Origin: Saprospira sp. CCB-QB6
GTDB lineage: Bacteria > Bacteroidota > Bacteroidia > Chitinophagales > Saprospiraceae
Length of the DNA: 64,000 nt
Assembly (NCBI RefSeq): GCF_028464065.1
Contig: NZ_CP116808.1
Coordinates: 3,315,501-3,379,500 of the forward strand
Direction: 5' to 3'
Shown: one piece after another, positions 52,661 through 62,005 of the stretch
Numbering within the stretch: the stretch's first letter is position 1
Layout of the letters: every line of letters begins with the position of its first letter
Notes under the pieces: generated by a model
Seen by the model: only the letters and a program-made list of their open reading frames with translations
Database searches by the model: none
What the model was told of the DNA's origin: nothing
Program-made: the position numbers and the translations under genes

Positions 52661-53698
52661 ATGGACCCTAAAGAGGAAATGGAATTCGAGGATGAGCCCT
52701 TGTTCGATTGGTACGAGTATAAGGCCGATCCAGGGCAGGAGCCTATGCGATTAGATAAGTTTTTGATGCAACGCATGGAGCGCATGACCCGCTCTAAGGT
52801 GCAACGCGGTATCGATGCCGGCTATGTGACGGTAAATGATAAGGAAGCCAAAAGTAATCAAAAGATTAAGCCACACGACTTAATCAAGGTCCGCTGGCGC
52901 CGTGCCCGCCCCAAAGGCGAGGTGATTGCTCAAGATATTCCCTTAGATATTCGCTATGAAGATGAGGAGGTCCTCATGGTCTACAAACCCGCTGGCATGG
53001 TGGTCCACCCCGGTGTGGGCAATTATACCGGCACCCTCGTCAATGCCCTCGCTTGGCATTTTAAAGACTTGCCCCAAGGCAACGGCAGTTACCCCGGCCT
53101 AGTGCACCGTATCGATAAATTTACTACCGGTATTCTGGTGGTGGCCAAAACCGAAGAGGCTATCCAACATCTCTCTAAACAGTTTTTCCATCACACGATT
53201 AAACGGAAATACCGCGCCCTAGTCTGGGGCGATGTAGAAGCCGAAGAGGGAACGATCACTGGCCATATTGGCCGCGATCCCAAAAACCGCAAACGCTTCT
53301 GTGTCTATGAAGATGAGGAATACGGTAAACATGCCGTGACCCATTATAAGGTCCTCAAACGCTTTGGCTATGTGACTTTGGTCGAATGTCAACTGGAAAC
53401 AGGACGGACCCACCAAATTCGCGTACACATGAAGCATATCGGCCACCCGCTCTTCAATGATGAGCTCTATAATGGCGACCGCATCGTGAAAGGAACGATT
53501 TTCAGTAAGTACCGACAGTTTGTCGAGAATTGCTTCAAAATTCTTCCCCACCAAGCCCTGCACGCCTATTCCCTAGGCTTTGAACATCCCAAAACAGGAG
53601 AGGAAATTTATCTGGAAGCCCCGCTACCCGACTATTTCCAACAAGCCCTAGATAAATGGGAAAAATATACCGAGGGCCGCTTTAAGATTTATGATTAG
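52661..53698 (+). CDS. RluA-family pseudouridine synthase (RluD-like)
   Basis: This 345-residue enzyme isomerises uridine in rRNA. An N-terminal S4 domain (about 27-80, MRLDKFLMQRMERMTRSKVQRGI) is followed by the synthase domain with the catalytic aspartate in LVHRIDKFTTG (Asp152), preceded by MVVHPGVGNYTGTLVNAL and followed by CQLETGRTHQIRVHMKHIGHPLFND split over two family segments. The S4 plus RluA layout suggests RluD (23S helix 69), but the exact target is inferred. Confidence 0.93.
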   Translation: MDPKEEMEFEDEPLFDWYEYKADPGQEPMRLDKFLMQRMERMTRSKVQRGIDAGYVTVNDKEAKSNQKIKPHDLIKVRWRRARPKGEVIAQDIPLDIRYEDEEVLMVYKPAGMVVHPGVGNYTGTLVNALAWHFKDLPQGNGSYPGLVHRIDKFTTGILVVAKTEEAIQHLSKQFFHHTIKRKYRALVWGDVEAEEGTITGHIGRDPKNRKRFCVYEDEEYGKHAVTHYKVLKRFGYVTLVECQLETGRTHQIRVHMKHIGHPLFNDELYNGDRIVKGTIFSKYRQFVENCFKILPHQALHAYSLGFEHPKTGEEIYLEAPLPDYFQQALDKWEKYTEGRFKIYD

Positions 53699-53715
53699 AT
53701 CTTTTCTCCCTCACT

Positions 53716-53747
53716 AATCGCAGTAGAATTTCTATTCTGCTGCGATT
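53716..53747 (+). terminator. Terminator of the PGI/PMI-lipB-RluA operon
   Basis: AATCGCAGTAGAAT pairs with ATTCTGCTGCGATT around TTCT, followed by TTCTTTT. Confidence 0.7.
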
Positions 53748-53753
53748 TCTTTT

Positions 53754-53889
53754 GGGGCCTCCCGCAGCCAAGCTGCGGGCGCTACGTTTCGCAGCTCGCT
53801 GTTCGCTCGGCCCTGCGGCAGCAAAGCTGCCTGGGTCTGCGGCTGCGCCGCACTGCTCCACATCGCTAGGCCATTTGGCCTTCGGCCAT
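53754..53889 (+). repeat. Mosaic hairpin repeat copy 19 (type B)
   Basis: Modules are CCCGCAGCCAAGCTGCGGG, GGCAGCAAAGCTGCC, GCGGCTGCGCCGC and GGCCTTCGGCC. It follows the operon terminator directly. Confidence 0.85.
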
Positions 53890-53917
53890 AGGGGTGGCTT
53901 TCTTCACTCAGCATTTC

Positions 53918-54625
53918 CTATTTCCACCAAAGTATTTTGTGCCGAAAGGCCCAAGCCCAACCCAAACGATAGTTCCGATAGCCCAAACGCCCCAGCCGCT
54001 CCCGCCACTCCTGCCCCAAAAAGGACTTTTGAATGGAAAGCAGTCCATCATAACGGACCATCGGACTAGCCCCCAACAGCTTAGTCACTAAACGAAAGAG
54101 AAAATGGGCCAATGTCGAGCGCTCTAAATCATTGATGATGCCCCCCCATTGGGCCTGCCCCTTTAACTGTAGGAGCAGTTGGTCCAAAGCTTCTTCCTCA
54201 AAATGATGCAGAAAAAGGGCGCAATGGGCCACATCAAACTCTAAGGCCGCAAACTCTTCCCCAAAAACATCGAGCTGGGCATAACGAATTTCTGGAAAGT
54301 CACTGGACCACAAACGGGCTTGCTCCAAACAATAGGCATTGGCATCTATCCCCAGCAACTCTAAGCGGTAGCCCCTCTTACGGCCCCAAAGCGCAAAAGC
54401 GCGCAGGGCATCGCCGCCCCCGCAACCCAAATCCACCAAGCGCAAAGGCTTTTCTTTGGGCCAAGTTTGTAGTAGTTGGGCCAGCGCAGCCTGACTAATC
54501 GTTAGCCCGCCCAAAAGTTTGTTGACCCAAGCTATTTGCTCCAAGGTCGCTTTGAGCTCAGGCCCTTCCATCTCCAAGTCATCCATGATCTCGGCCTTGT
54601 CCGACCGCTGTTTAAAGTAGAGCAT
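53918..54625 (-). CDS. Class I SAM-dependent methyltransferase
   Basis: This 235-residue protein has SAM motif I LVDLGCGGGDALRAF (65-72), the acidic end of motif II in ELLGIDANAYCL, and motif III-like FDVAHCALFLHHFEEEAL. The C-terminal RSTLAHFLFRLVTKL resembles methyltransferases found beside FAD reductases in Bacteroidota polyketide or flexirubin-type loci. It overlaps the FAD gene by 14 nt, so the two probably act on the same molecule. The substrate is unknown. Confidence 0.88.
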   Translation of the reverse strand: MLYFKQRSDKAEIMDDLEMEGPELKATLEQIAWVNKLLGGLTISQAALAQLLQTWPKEKPLRLVDLGCGGGDALRAFALWGRKRGYRLELLGIDANAYCLEQARLWSSDFPEIRYAQLDVFGEEFAALEFDVAHCALFLHHFEEEALDQLLLQLKGQAQWGGIINDLERSTLAHFLFRLVTKLLGASPMVRYDGLLSIQKSFLGQEWRERLGRLGYRNYRLGWAWAFRHKILWWK

Positions 54626-55766
54626 CCCAAGGCTTTAATGGACGGCCATGCGTCCAGCGAATAATTGTTTGTTGCATGAAGGGTAAGCCAGCAAATAGCT
54701 GCACCCCCAAATTGGACCAAAAGGGACGGCCAAAGAAATGTTGCAGCTTTCGCCCTGCCTGCAACCTCAAACTATAGTTTTTCTGCCAAGCCACCGCATA
54801 TTGGTCCAAAAACTCAGCCTGATGCAGTTGCCCATCCAAATACTGGGGCAGCAAGGCCTGCATAATAGAAGCCGAACCTATGGCCATGGCCATCCCATTG
54901 CCCGAAAGTGGATAAATTAAACCCGCAGCATCGCCCAACATGGGCAGCCCTTGCTCAATTAAAGGTTTGGGCCTAAAATATATATTACTAATGCTCAAGG
55001 GCCGAGAAAAAATGGGCCTAAATTCCCGAAACGCTTGCTCCAAATAGGGGTTCTGCGCTAAAACAGTACGCTCCAACTCCTTGATGCTGCCCGCCCGCTT
55101 GAGCTGGACTTGCTCCACCAAATAACAAAGATTGATTCGGCCTTCTTCTACTTTAGATAAGCCGCAATAGCCTCCCTCAAAGTTGTGTAGGGCCACCAAA
55201 TCTTCTGGGAAATCACCCTCATAATGGCATTTGACCGCCATGAAACCCGCCCGCTCCTGCATAAAATGCCGATCGAGTTGCCGATCAACTAAGGAGCGCT
55301 TGCCCTGACAACCCAAAACCATTGCAGCTCGATATTCTCGGCCCTGCTGGCTTTGAAGTCGCCAGCTTTTTGGTCCAATTTCCTCTACTTGATGGACCTT
55401 TTGGCCCAAGGCAAATTCTACCCCCTCCGCCAAGGCCAAATGATAGAGGGCTTGGTCCATCCGATAACGAGAAAGCCCAAAGCCTCCCAAGGGCAAACTA
55501 GTCTGCACCAATTTCCCTTTTAATGAGCTTAGGGCAAAATGCCGAATATCTACGGCCCCATGAGCAAAGGGATCAAAGCCCAAGCTATGGAGATAAGGAA
55601 GGACCTCTTTAGAGATGTATTCTCCGCAAACTTTGTGAAAGGGATAGCTTTTTTGTTCGATCAAAAGGACCTTTAGCCCTCTTTTGGCCAAAGGAAGGGC
55701 GCAGCAAAGGCCAGCAAGACCTCCACCAATAATAATACAATCATAAATAGACTCAGAGATATTCAT
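54612..55766 (-). CDS. FAD-dependent oxidoreductase, geranylgeranyl reductase-like
   Basis: This 384-residue flavoprotein has the FAD fold IIIGGGLAGLCCALPLAK (GGGLAG at 14-19), the motif FHKVCGEYISKEVLPYL with its conserved Cys-Gly-Glu, and the second FAD segment LPMLGDAAGLIYPLSGNGMAMA. It belongs to the group that includes geranylgeranyl reductases and halogenase-like enzymes. In Bacteroidota such genes often pair with a methyltransferase and a type III polyketide synthase; the synthase is not present here. Its start adjoins the stop of the STAS gene with no gap. Confidence 0.9.
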   Translation of the reverse strand: MNISESIYDCIIIGGGLAGLCCALPLAKRGLKVLLIEQKSYPFHKVCGEYISKEVLPYLHSLGFDPFAHGAVDIRHFALSSLKGKLVQTSLPLGGFGLSRYRMDQALYHLALAEGVEFALGQKVHQVEEIGPKSWRLQSQQGREYRAAMVLGCQGKRSLVDRQLDRHFMQERAGFMAVKCHYEGDFPEDLVALHNFEGGYCGLSKVEEGRINLCYLVEQVQLKRAGSIKELERTVLAQNPYLEQAFREFRPIFSRPLSISNIYFRPKPLIEQGLPMLGDAAGLIYPLSGNGMAMAIGSASIMQALLPQYLDGQLHQAEFLDQYAVAWQKNYSLRLQAGRKLQHFFGRPFWSNLGVQLFAGLPFMQQTIIRWTHGRPLKPWDALL

Positions 55767-56612
55767 TTATAAACGCACGGCTGTTTGTTTAAACCCTAAG
55801 TGAATAGCTTCTTTGAGCGAGGCGGTAGTTTGTAAATCTTGGGTGGAAAAGCCCAGTTCTACAATGGTAACAGCATTCTGTGGAAAAACGCCAGAGACAA
55901 TGCACTGACAGCCCATAAGCTTAGCTGCTTTAGATATGCGAATCAGATGTTGAGCCACTTCTTTATCAATAACCATAACACCACTAATATCCAATATGAA
56001 AACTTTTGATTGCTTATCGCCAATAGCTTTCAGGATAACAGATAGTAAATTTTCTGCTCGCTCAGTATTCATTTCTCCCACTAACGGAATAAAGAGAATA
56101 TCATCCCAAAGCTGAGCTACTGAGGCATAAAGAGCTGCACTGCGCTCTTTTAGGGCTTGTTGAGTAAGATTGCTATAGGTATTGGCTACAATGGCAACAT
56201 CCATACGGTGCTGCTTGTTAAAGGAGATAATTTTTTTAACATCATTGATACCAAGACGAAGAAATAACTGCTCAAAGAGATTGTCTAACTTGGCCACTCC
56301 TGCATAATAGATAGAAAGGGGGAGGCCTTCAAAAGCATGGCGTTGGCCAATCTTTTTACGGCTATCAATATAGGCTTGATCAATTTGAGCAGCAAAAAAC
56401 TGTATCCAATGGGCCTCTACGAGCTTACGGTTAGATTGGACCAGATTCGGGTCTTTAAACCGATTGCCTAGCCCTCCTATAGAAGGCAACCATGCATAAA
56501 ACTCATCAAAAATCCAGGCAACATCGCCTTTAATGTCCTCCCAAAGAGCACGGATGTTTTCACAATCTTCTTCACTAATGTAGTATTGTTGAAGATACTT
56601 TTCTACTGACAT
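55767..56612 (-). CDS. Globin-like sensor with STAS domain (RsbR-like)
   Basis: This 281-residue protein has an N-terminal helical domain (about 1-165) like the non-heme or sensor globin of RsbR and protoglobins, with ISEEDCENIRALWEDIKGDV and KKIGQRHAFEGLPLSIYY containing a candidate proximal His. A STAS domain (about 170-280) follows with FILDISGVMVIDKEVAQHLI. In Bacillus such proteins form stressosomes. The position of the usual phosphorylatable Ser/Thr is not obvious here. It heads an operon with the FAD reductase and methyltransferase, so it may control or sense something for them. Confidence 0.82.
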   Translation of the reverse strand: MSVEKYLQQYYISEEDCENIRALWEDIKGDVAWIFDEFYAWLPSIGGLGNRFKDPNLVQSNRKLVEAHWIQFFAAQIDQAYIDSRKKIGQRHAFEGLPLSIYYAGVAKLDNLFEQLFLRLGINDVKKIISFNKQHRMDVAIVANTYSNLTQQALKERSAALYASVAQLWDDILFIPLVGEMNTERAENLLSVILKAIGDKQSKVFILDISGVMVIDKEVAQHLIRISKAAKLMGCQCIVSGVFPQNAVTIVELGFSTQDLQTTASLKEAIHLGFKQTAVRL

Positions 56613-56694
56613 AAGGGATTTATTTATAGTGAATAATTAGGCTTGTTCTTCACTAGTAACTATCATTCTTCTAGAGCACTAAAGCTTATTCCCT

Positions 56695-57060
56695 TTAATA
56701 TTCTCTCATACTAATTAAGACGAGGGTACAGGCCGCCATGATTTCCGCTTGGGGCAGGGCCGCTTGCAGACGTTGTTGAAAGGCGGGGTTTTCTGTTCCT
56801 GGATTAAAGATAATGCGCTTAGGGGCCAAGGCAACAATCTGCTCAAAGTATTCTTCTTGCAGCTCTGGGCGGAGATAAAGCGTAATGCTATCTACGGCCA
56901 AATCGGCTGGAATGCTGGTTAGTATATCTAGCTCTCCAGCTGTTTTCCCTGCTCTGTAGCCCAAGGGATAAACGGTTTCTCCAATAGCTAGGAGGCGGCG
57001 GGCAGCCTCATAAGCGTAGCGGTCGGGCTTGCTAGAGGCCCCAATAATTAAGGTACTCAT
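56695..57060 (-). CDS. CoA-binding domain protein
   Basis: This 121-residue Rossmann protein resembles the CoA_binding_2 family: MSTLIIGASSKPDRYAYEA, LLAIGETVYPLGYRAG, TSIPADLAVDSITLYL and KRIIFNPGTENPAFQQRL with a final AACTLVLI. The start at 57060 gives the normal length. The longer frame adds 94 residues of translated hairpin repeat and is false. The physiological ligand is not known. Confidence 0.9.
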   Translation of the reverse strand: MSTLIIGASSKPDRYAYEAARRLLAIGETVYPLGYRAGKTAGELDILTSIPADLAVDSITLYLRPELQEEYFEQIVALAPKRIIFNPGTENPAFQQRLQAALPQAEIMAACTLVLISMREY

Positions 57061-57147
57061 TCTCTGCTGTTTTGATGATAGTAATGAAAGGAAATAGTGG
57101 CCTAAAAGTTTTGAACCGCGGCCCTTTTTGGTCCTATTGCGGGGGAC

Positions 57148-57287
57148 AGGCGGCGAAGCCGCCGCAGGCTGAGGGGCTGGAGCAGGGCCGCCGAAGGCGG
57201 CAGACCCAGCGGGCAAAGCCCGCGCAGGGCCGAGCAGACCTGCGAGCTGCGGAATGGCCCGACCCGCCCGAAGGGCGGGGCAGCCCC
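57148..57287 (-). repeat. Mosaic hairpin repeat copy 20 (type A, inverted)
   Basis: Modules are GGCGGCGAAGCCGCC, GCCGCCGAAGGCGGC, GCGGGCAAAGCCCGC and CCCGCCCGAAGGGCGGG. The near-perfect palindromes could each fold alone. Confidence 0.85.
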
Positions 57288-57289
57288 AA

Positions 57290-57322
57290 AAAAAAGAAGT
57301 TGTAAACCTACAACTTCTTCTT
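57290..57322 (-). terminator. Terminator after hemE
   Basis: AAGAAGTTGTA pairs with TACAACTTCTT around AACC, with a T run on the minus strand. Confidence 0.75.
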
Positions 57323-57348
57323 CTTCGCTTCCATAAAGGCAAAATGGC

Positions 57349-58377
57349 CTAGTAGCGGAAATTTTTCACGGTATCGACAAAGACCTTGACATTATCTAGG
57401 GGCGTATCGGGATAAACGCCATGGCCAAGGTTGGCAATATGGTGTGGACCAAAATCCTTCATCATCTGAATGGCTTGGGCCTCAATCGTTTTGGGGTCGG
57501 CATAAAGGGCGCAGGGGTCCAAAAGACCTTGCAAAACCTGATGCTGGCCAAGCTCTTCCCGCAATTGCTTGGGGTTTTGGGTCCAGGTACAACCCAAGAC
57601 CGAAGCCGAAGTGGCCGCCATCTGAGCCATAGAATGCCAGGCACCTTTGGCAAAGATCGTCACGGGAATGCTGCCGCTCAAGCCCTCGGCGATGCGTGCC
57701 ATATAGGGCAAAGAAAAGGCGCGAAAATCGGCTGGACGAAGCACGCCAGCCCAAGAATCAAAGAGCTGGATGAGGTCGGCCCCAGCAGCTACCTTTTTCT
57801 TGAGGTAGGCCAAAGTCGTGTCCGTAATCTTTTGCAAAAGCAAATGCGCTAGCTCTGGCTCTTGGTACATTAGTTTTTTGGCCTTAGAGAAGGTTTTGCT
57901 TCCTTGACCTTCAATCATATAGCAGAAAATGGTAAAGGGCGCACCCGCAAAACCGATCAAGGGCACACGGCCATCTAGCTCTTTCTTCGTGATTTTTAGG
58001 GCCTCATAAACATATTGTAGTTCCTCCGCAGCGGCATCGCCAACCAACAATTGCTCAATATCTTTGGCGCTTTCGATTGTTTTGGGAAAACGAGGGCCTT
58101 TCTTCTCGACCATCTCATAAGGGAGGCCCATGGCCTCGGGAATAACAAGAATATCAGAGAAAATGATGGCGGCATCTACACCCAACTCATCAACGGGTTG
58201 GATGGTGACCTCTGCGGCCAATTCGGGCCGCTCGACCAACTCCTTAAAACCAGAAAGACTATTGCGGATAGCACGATATTGGGGCAAAATACGTCCAGCT
58301 TGACGCATTAACCAAACAGGCGGACGTTCTGTGGCTTCGCCTTTGGCCACCCTAAGGAACAAATCATTTTTCAGCAT
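57349..58377 (-). CDS. hemE: Uroporphyrinogen decarboxylase
   Basis: HemE removes four acetate carboxyls from uroporphyrinogen III to give coproporphyrinogen III in heme synthesis. The family signature [16 protein letters not shown] lies at 20-35, with [30 protein letters not shown] and LFDSWAGVL. The 342-residue length is normal. It begins 14 nt inside the end of ppk1, so translation is probably coupled. No other heme gene is in the window. Confidence 0.97.
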   Translation of the reverse strand: MLKNDLFLRVAKGEATERPPVWLMRQAGRILPQYRAIRNSLSGFKELVERPELAAEVTIQPVDELGVDAAIIFSDILVIPEAMGLPYEMVEKKGPRFPKTIESAKDIEQLLVGDAAAEELQYVYEALKITKKELDGRVPLIGFAGAPFTIFCYMIEGQGSKTFSKAKKLMYQEPELAHLLLQKITDTTLAYLKKKVAAGADLIQLFDSWAGVLRPADFRAFSLPYMARIAEGLSGSIPVTIFAKGAWHSMAQMAATSASVLGCTWTQNPKQLREELGQHQVLQGLLDPCALYADPKTIEAQAIQMMKDFGPHHIANLGHGVYPDTPLDNVKVFVDTVKNFRY

Positions 58378-60451
58378 GCTGAGAAGCTTCTAATTGTTTT
58401 TTATAATAGGCATAGACCTCTAACTGAGAGCGAAAGGGCCTTTGACCTTCATCTATTTTGTAATGGTTGGACAGCTTGGGGTCCAGGATTCGGGCTTTGA
58501 CGTTGTCTTTGAGCTGCAAATTTAGAAAATCTTTAATTTCTTCTTGCAAGCCCTTGTCATAAATCGGAAAAGCACACTCAATTCGATAGTACAAATTGCG
58601 CGTCATCCAGTCTGCTGAGGATAAATAGATCTTGTCCTCTCCAGCATTGTGAAAATGATAGATTCGAGAATGCTCCAAAAAGCGATCGACAATGGAGATG
58701 GCCTCAATGTTTTCAGAATAGCCCTCGACCCCCGTCTGCAAGCCAAAAATCCCCCTCACGATCAACTGGATTTTTACGCCCGCCTGACTGGCCTCATAAA
58801 GGCGGCAAATCATCCGATGATCCTGCAAACTATTGAGCTTGATGGTTATGCCCGCCTCTTGGCCCGCCTGCGCCAGCTCTATCTCTCGGTCAATCATGGC
58901 ATAGATGTTCTTCCGCATCCTAAATTGCCCAACCAATAGATGTTTAAAGGGCTTTTTGGGCAGCTCGCCATGTTCTAGGTAGTTCAATACTTTATCCACC
59001 TCTTTAGTGAGCCGTTTATCTTTGGTGAAAAAGCCATAATCTTCATAGAGGCGAGCGGTGCCCTCATGAAAATTGCCCGTACTGAGGTAGCAGTAATCTT
59101 GCAGCTTGCCCTCTTCTTCTCTCGTAATGGACAAGATTTTAGAGTGCACCTTGAGTTCGGGCAGACTATACTTCACGATAGCCCCCCATTGCTCTAGTTT
59201 TTCGGCCCAATCTAAGTTGGCCTCTTCATCAAAGCGAGCTTTAACTTCCACAAACACCATCACTTCTTTTCCCTCGGCCATGGCCGAGCGCAAGGCCGCA
59301 ATGATTTGCGAATCTTTGGCCACTCGATATTGCAAGATCCGAATGCGCTTGACGGCAGGGTCATGGGCCGCCTGCTCCAAAAACTTGATGACGTAATTGT
59401 AGCGCTGATAGGGGTAGTGGACCAGATGATCTTTTTCACTAATGGCCGCAAAAAGAGATTGGGCCTTGTGTAAGCTCGGATGCCGAAGCGGAGGCAAGGG
59501 ATCATCTTGCAAATGCTGTAGACCAAAGTTGGGAAACTGGAAAAGGTCAAAGTTGTTGTGATAACGCCCTTCTGGCTGTAAGTCAGTACCCTTCACACTA
59601 AAAGCCTGCATCAAAAAACGCAGCAAATTGCTGGGCATATTCCGATCATAAACAAAACGAGTGCTGGCCCCAATGTTCCGCTTGTTCAAGCCCTTGCGGA
59701 TCTTCTCGATCAGATCGCCAGAATACTCATCTTCCAAGTACATTTCCGCATCTCTAGTCATTTTGAAGGAGTAGCTATTCTCTATACTATAACCTGGAAA
59801 AATCCGCGGTAGCGCATAACGCACAATATCATCCAACATGATAATCAAGCGCTCGTTTTCCCGCTCGGAGGGCAAAACCAAAAAGCGAGGAAAACGATGT
59901 GAGGGAATGCGCACCACCGCATAACGGGGCGTCCGCCCTTTGGTCCCTAATTCCACCCCCAAATAAAGCGCATTATTGATCAGAAAGGTCCGAATCTTAT
60001 GCTTGACAATCAACATGGGCTGTAGATAGGGAATCAGCTTTTCTTCAATGTACTTATCCAGAAAATCGGTCTGGGTTTTCCCCAAATCAGCCTCCTTGAC
60101 CAAATGGATGTTGATGGCCGCCAAAAGGGGCAAGATATGCTTCTGATAAATTTCGGTAAACTCCAACTGCTGCTGCCGCACCATCTCATTGATGCGGTCC
60201 AAAATCTCCTCTGGCGGAAAGTCAATCGCCTTTTTGGTCCGCTTCCCCAAACGAATCAAGCTTTTGATAGAGGCCACCCGCACTCTAAAAAACTCATCTA
60301 AGTTAGAGGAGTAAATCGCTAAGAACTTGATGCGCTCAAAAAGAGGAACCGAAGGGTCCTTGGCCTCTTGTAACACCCGATAATTAAAGGCTAACCAACT
60401 CAAATCGCGGTTGCTGTACGGAAAGTTTTCATCTGTTCTGATCGTTGCCAT
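58364..60451 (-). CDS. ppk1: Polyphosphate kinase 1
   Basis: PPK1 makes inorganic polyphosphate from ATP at the membrane. The N-terminal domain starts [17 protein letters not shown] (14-30) and [18 protein letters not shown]. The catalytic histidine is in [10 protein letters not shown] (His436), near [17 protein letters not shown], and the later [20 protein letters not shown] and GIFGLQTGV belong to the second phospholipase D-like half. The length of 695 residues is normal. It overlaps hemE by 14 nt. Confidence 0.96.
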   Translation of the reverse strand: MATIRTDENFPYSNRDLSWLAFNYRVLQEAKDPSVPLFERIKFLAIYSSNLDEFFRVRVASIKSLIRLGKRTKKAIDFPPEEILDRINEMVRQQQLEFTEIYQKHILPLLAAINIHLVKEADLGKTQTDFLDKYIEEKLIPYLQPMLIVKHKIRTFLINNALYLGVELGTKGRTPRYAVVRIPSHRFPRFLVLPSERENERLIIMLDDIVRYALPRIFPGYSIENSYSFKMTRDAEMYLEDEYSGDLIEKIRKGLNKRNIGASTRFVYDRNMPSNLLRFLMQAFSVKGTDLQPEGRYHNNFDLFQFPNFGLQHLQDDPLPPLRHPSLHKAQSLFAAISEKDHLVHYPYQRYNYVIKFLEQAAHDPAVKRIRILQYRVAKDSQIIAALRSAMAEGKEVMVFVEVKARFDEEANLDWAEKLEQWGAIVKYSLPELKVHSKILSITREEEGKLQDYCYLSTGNFHEGTARLYEDYGFFTKDKRLTKEVDKVLNYLEHGELPKKPFKHLLVGQFRMRKNIYAMIDREIELAQAGQEAGITIKLNSLQDHRMICRLYEASQAGVKIQLIVRGIFGLQTGVEGYSENIEAISIVDRFLEHSRIYHFHNAGEDKIYLSSADWMTRNLYYRIECAFPIYDKGLQEEIKDFLNLQLKDNVKARILDPKLSNHYKIDEGQRPFRSQLEVYAYYKKQLEASQHAEK

Positions 60452-60563
60452 AACCCAAGTTGCTGTCTAGTTGTTTCTGAAATTGCTTTGGCTACAAATA
60501 TATAAACTTGGGGGATAGATTAACGGCTCTGCTTTTTTTTCTTCTCAATTCTATCCTTTTTTT

Positions 60564-60719
60564 GGGGCCCGCGGCCAGCTAGGCCAAAGGCCTAGCTTGG
60601 CCGCCGCTATGCTGCGCAGCTCGCAAGTCTGCTCGGCCCTGCGCGGGCTTCGCCCGCTGGGTCTGCCGCCTGCGGCCACCGCTGCGCAGCGCTGGGCCTG
60701 CGGCGGCTTTGCCGCCTGC
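60564..60719 (+). repeat. Mosaic hairpin repeat copy 21 (type D)
   Basis: The first stem GGCCAGCTAGGCC and GGCCTAGCTTGGCC is long. Other modules are GCGGGCTTCGCCCGC and GGCGGCTTTGCCGCC, with CCACCGCTGCGCAGCGCTGGG between. It is the mirror of copy 11 in type. Confidence 0.8.
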
Positions 60720-60733
60720 TATCCCTAGCTGCA

Positions 60734-60811
60734 GCTTAAAAGCCGCAGGAGCTGAAAATCGAATGCCTTCGCCTTTCTTCAATAGAGCAGGGGCTTTTAA
60801 GCTCCTGCGGC
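60734..60811. repeat. Long inverted repeat
   Basis: GCCGCAGGAGCT at 60742-60753 pairs with AGCTCCTGCGGC at 60800-60811, and GCTTAAAAGCC with GGCTTTTAAGC, in a nested arrangement. It could fold as a large hairpin in the untranslated gap. From 60812 to 60965 no feature stands out. Confidence 0.55.
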
Positions 60812-60965
60812 AAGAAAAATGATGGCCCAACAAGATTGGCTGCGGCCTTTAGGCTGCATAATCTTAAGCAAAAAATACAACCGCATCCAATATTTCGCTG
60901 CTAAGCGAGCCTAGCTGATTTGTAGTAGGGGAGGACCAGAAAAAAATATAGGCCAAATTAGATAG

Positions 60966-61452
60966 GGCCCCAGCTAAATGTATCGATGCAGACGGCTAGG
61001 GCTTGGGGCCCCAGCTAAATGTATTGATGCAGACGGCTAGGGCTTGGGGCCCCAGCTAAATGTATTGATGCAGACGGCTAGGGCTTGGGGCCCCAGCTAA
61101 ATGTATCGATGCAGACGCCTCTGGCCTGGGGCCGGAGCTAAATGTAAGGATACAGATGCCTCTGGCCTGGGGCCGGAGCTAAATGTAATGATGCAGACGC
61201 CTCTGGCCTGGGGCCGGAGCTAAATGTAAGAATGCAGATGCCTCTGGCTTGGGGCCAGAGCTAAATGTAATGATGCAGATGCCTCTGGCTTGGGGCCAGA
61301 GCTAAATGTAATGATGCAGATGCCTCTGGCCTGGGGCCAGAGCTAAATGTAATGATGCAGATGCCTCTGGCTTGGGGCCAGAGCTAAATGTAACGATACA
61401 GACGCCTCTGGCCTGGGGCCGGAGCTAAATGTAACGATACAGACGCCTCTGG
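60966..61452. repeat. 41-bp tandem array, 12 units
   Basis: Twelve units of 41 bp share AGCTAAATGTA and GATGCAGA or GATACAGA. The first four carry GGCTAGGGCTTGGGGCCCC and the other eight CCTCTGGCNTGGGGCCNGAG, so the array has two blocks. Each unit holds a short palindrome around TGGGGCC. A minus-strand open frame through it encodes an alternating Ser/His/Pro peptide with no coding character. Confidence 0.88.
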
Positions 61453-61469
61453 GGAATCCCCCAAAGCCA

Positions 61470-61508
61470 AAAAAAGTCCGCAATACAAATTGTACTGCGG
61501 ACTTTCGT
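61470..61508. terminator. Terminator after the nucleotidase gene
   Basis: AAAGTCCGCAATACA pairs with TGTACTGCGGACTTT with one mismatch. A and T runs flank the stem. It serves the minus-strand operon ending at 61555. Confidence 0.75.
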
Positions 61509-61554
61509 TTGTGGGAGCGATCATCTTTTACCAAAAAGAGCCATTTTCACTAGT

Positions 61555-62004
61555 TTAAACCTGAGTTCTCAGATAAGCCAATACTTTTTCCCAATCTTCA
61601 AAGGGGGCTTGGCCAAAATGGATATGTTCTCCGCCAAAGCGATCGGCTCCATTCTTTAGGCGGTCATCAATAAGGAAGTGGCCCTGATTGAGCTGCTTAT
61701 TATGCGAAAGGATCAGGCGTTTGTGTGCATTTTGGCCCAGATGTTTTTTTACCCAAAGCAGCTTGTCTGACCAAGCTGAGGGGTTTTCCCAAGGCGCCGT
61801 AGACAATAAATAGGCATCAAACAATTGGCTGAGCTCCTCAAAGGCAGTTAATGCGCCTGTCAAGGGCTGCATCAGCGAAAAGATACCAGGAACTTCATCC
61901 AAGCGGTCCTCATATTGGGCCAAGATCTGCGGCGAAAGTTGCGCAAAGGCCGAGGGGAAATCCACCAGCACATTGTCCATATCAAAATAAAGAATCTTCT
62001 TCAT
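61555..62004 (-). CDS. 5'(3')-deoxyribonucleotidase-like HAD protein
   Basis: This 149-residue HAD-superfamily phosphatase has the catalytic motif YFDMDNVLVDF (Asp8 and Asp10), AYLLSTAPWENPSAWSDKL with the motif II Ser/Thr, and HFLIDDRLKNGADRF holding the motif IV acids. It resembles NT5C-type 5'-nucleotidases that dephosphorylate deoxynucleotides. It lacks a large cap domain. It is 1 nt downstream of the ABC exporter gene and is probably cotranscribed with it. Confidence 0.88.
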   Translation of the reverse strand: MKKILYFDMDNVLVDFPSAFAQLSPQILAQYEDRLDEVPGIFSLMQPLTGALTAFEELSQLFDAYLLSTAPWENPSAWSDKLLWVKKHLGQNAHKRLILSHNKQLNQGHFLIDDRLKNGADRFGGEHIHFGQAPFEDWEKVLAYLRTQV

Positions 62005-62005
62005 C

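Noticed and set aside
61343-61534. 63-residue ORF across the 41-bp array
   Set aside because: A 41-bp period shifts frame each unit, so no stable repeat peptide results; the ORF exists only by chance.
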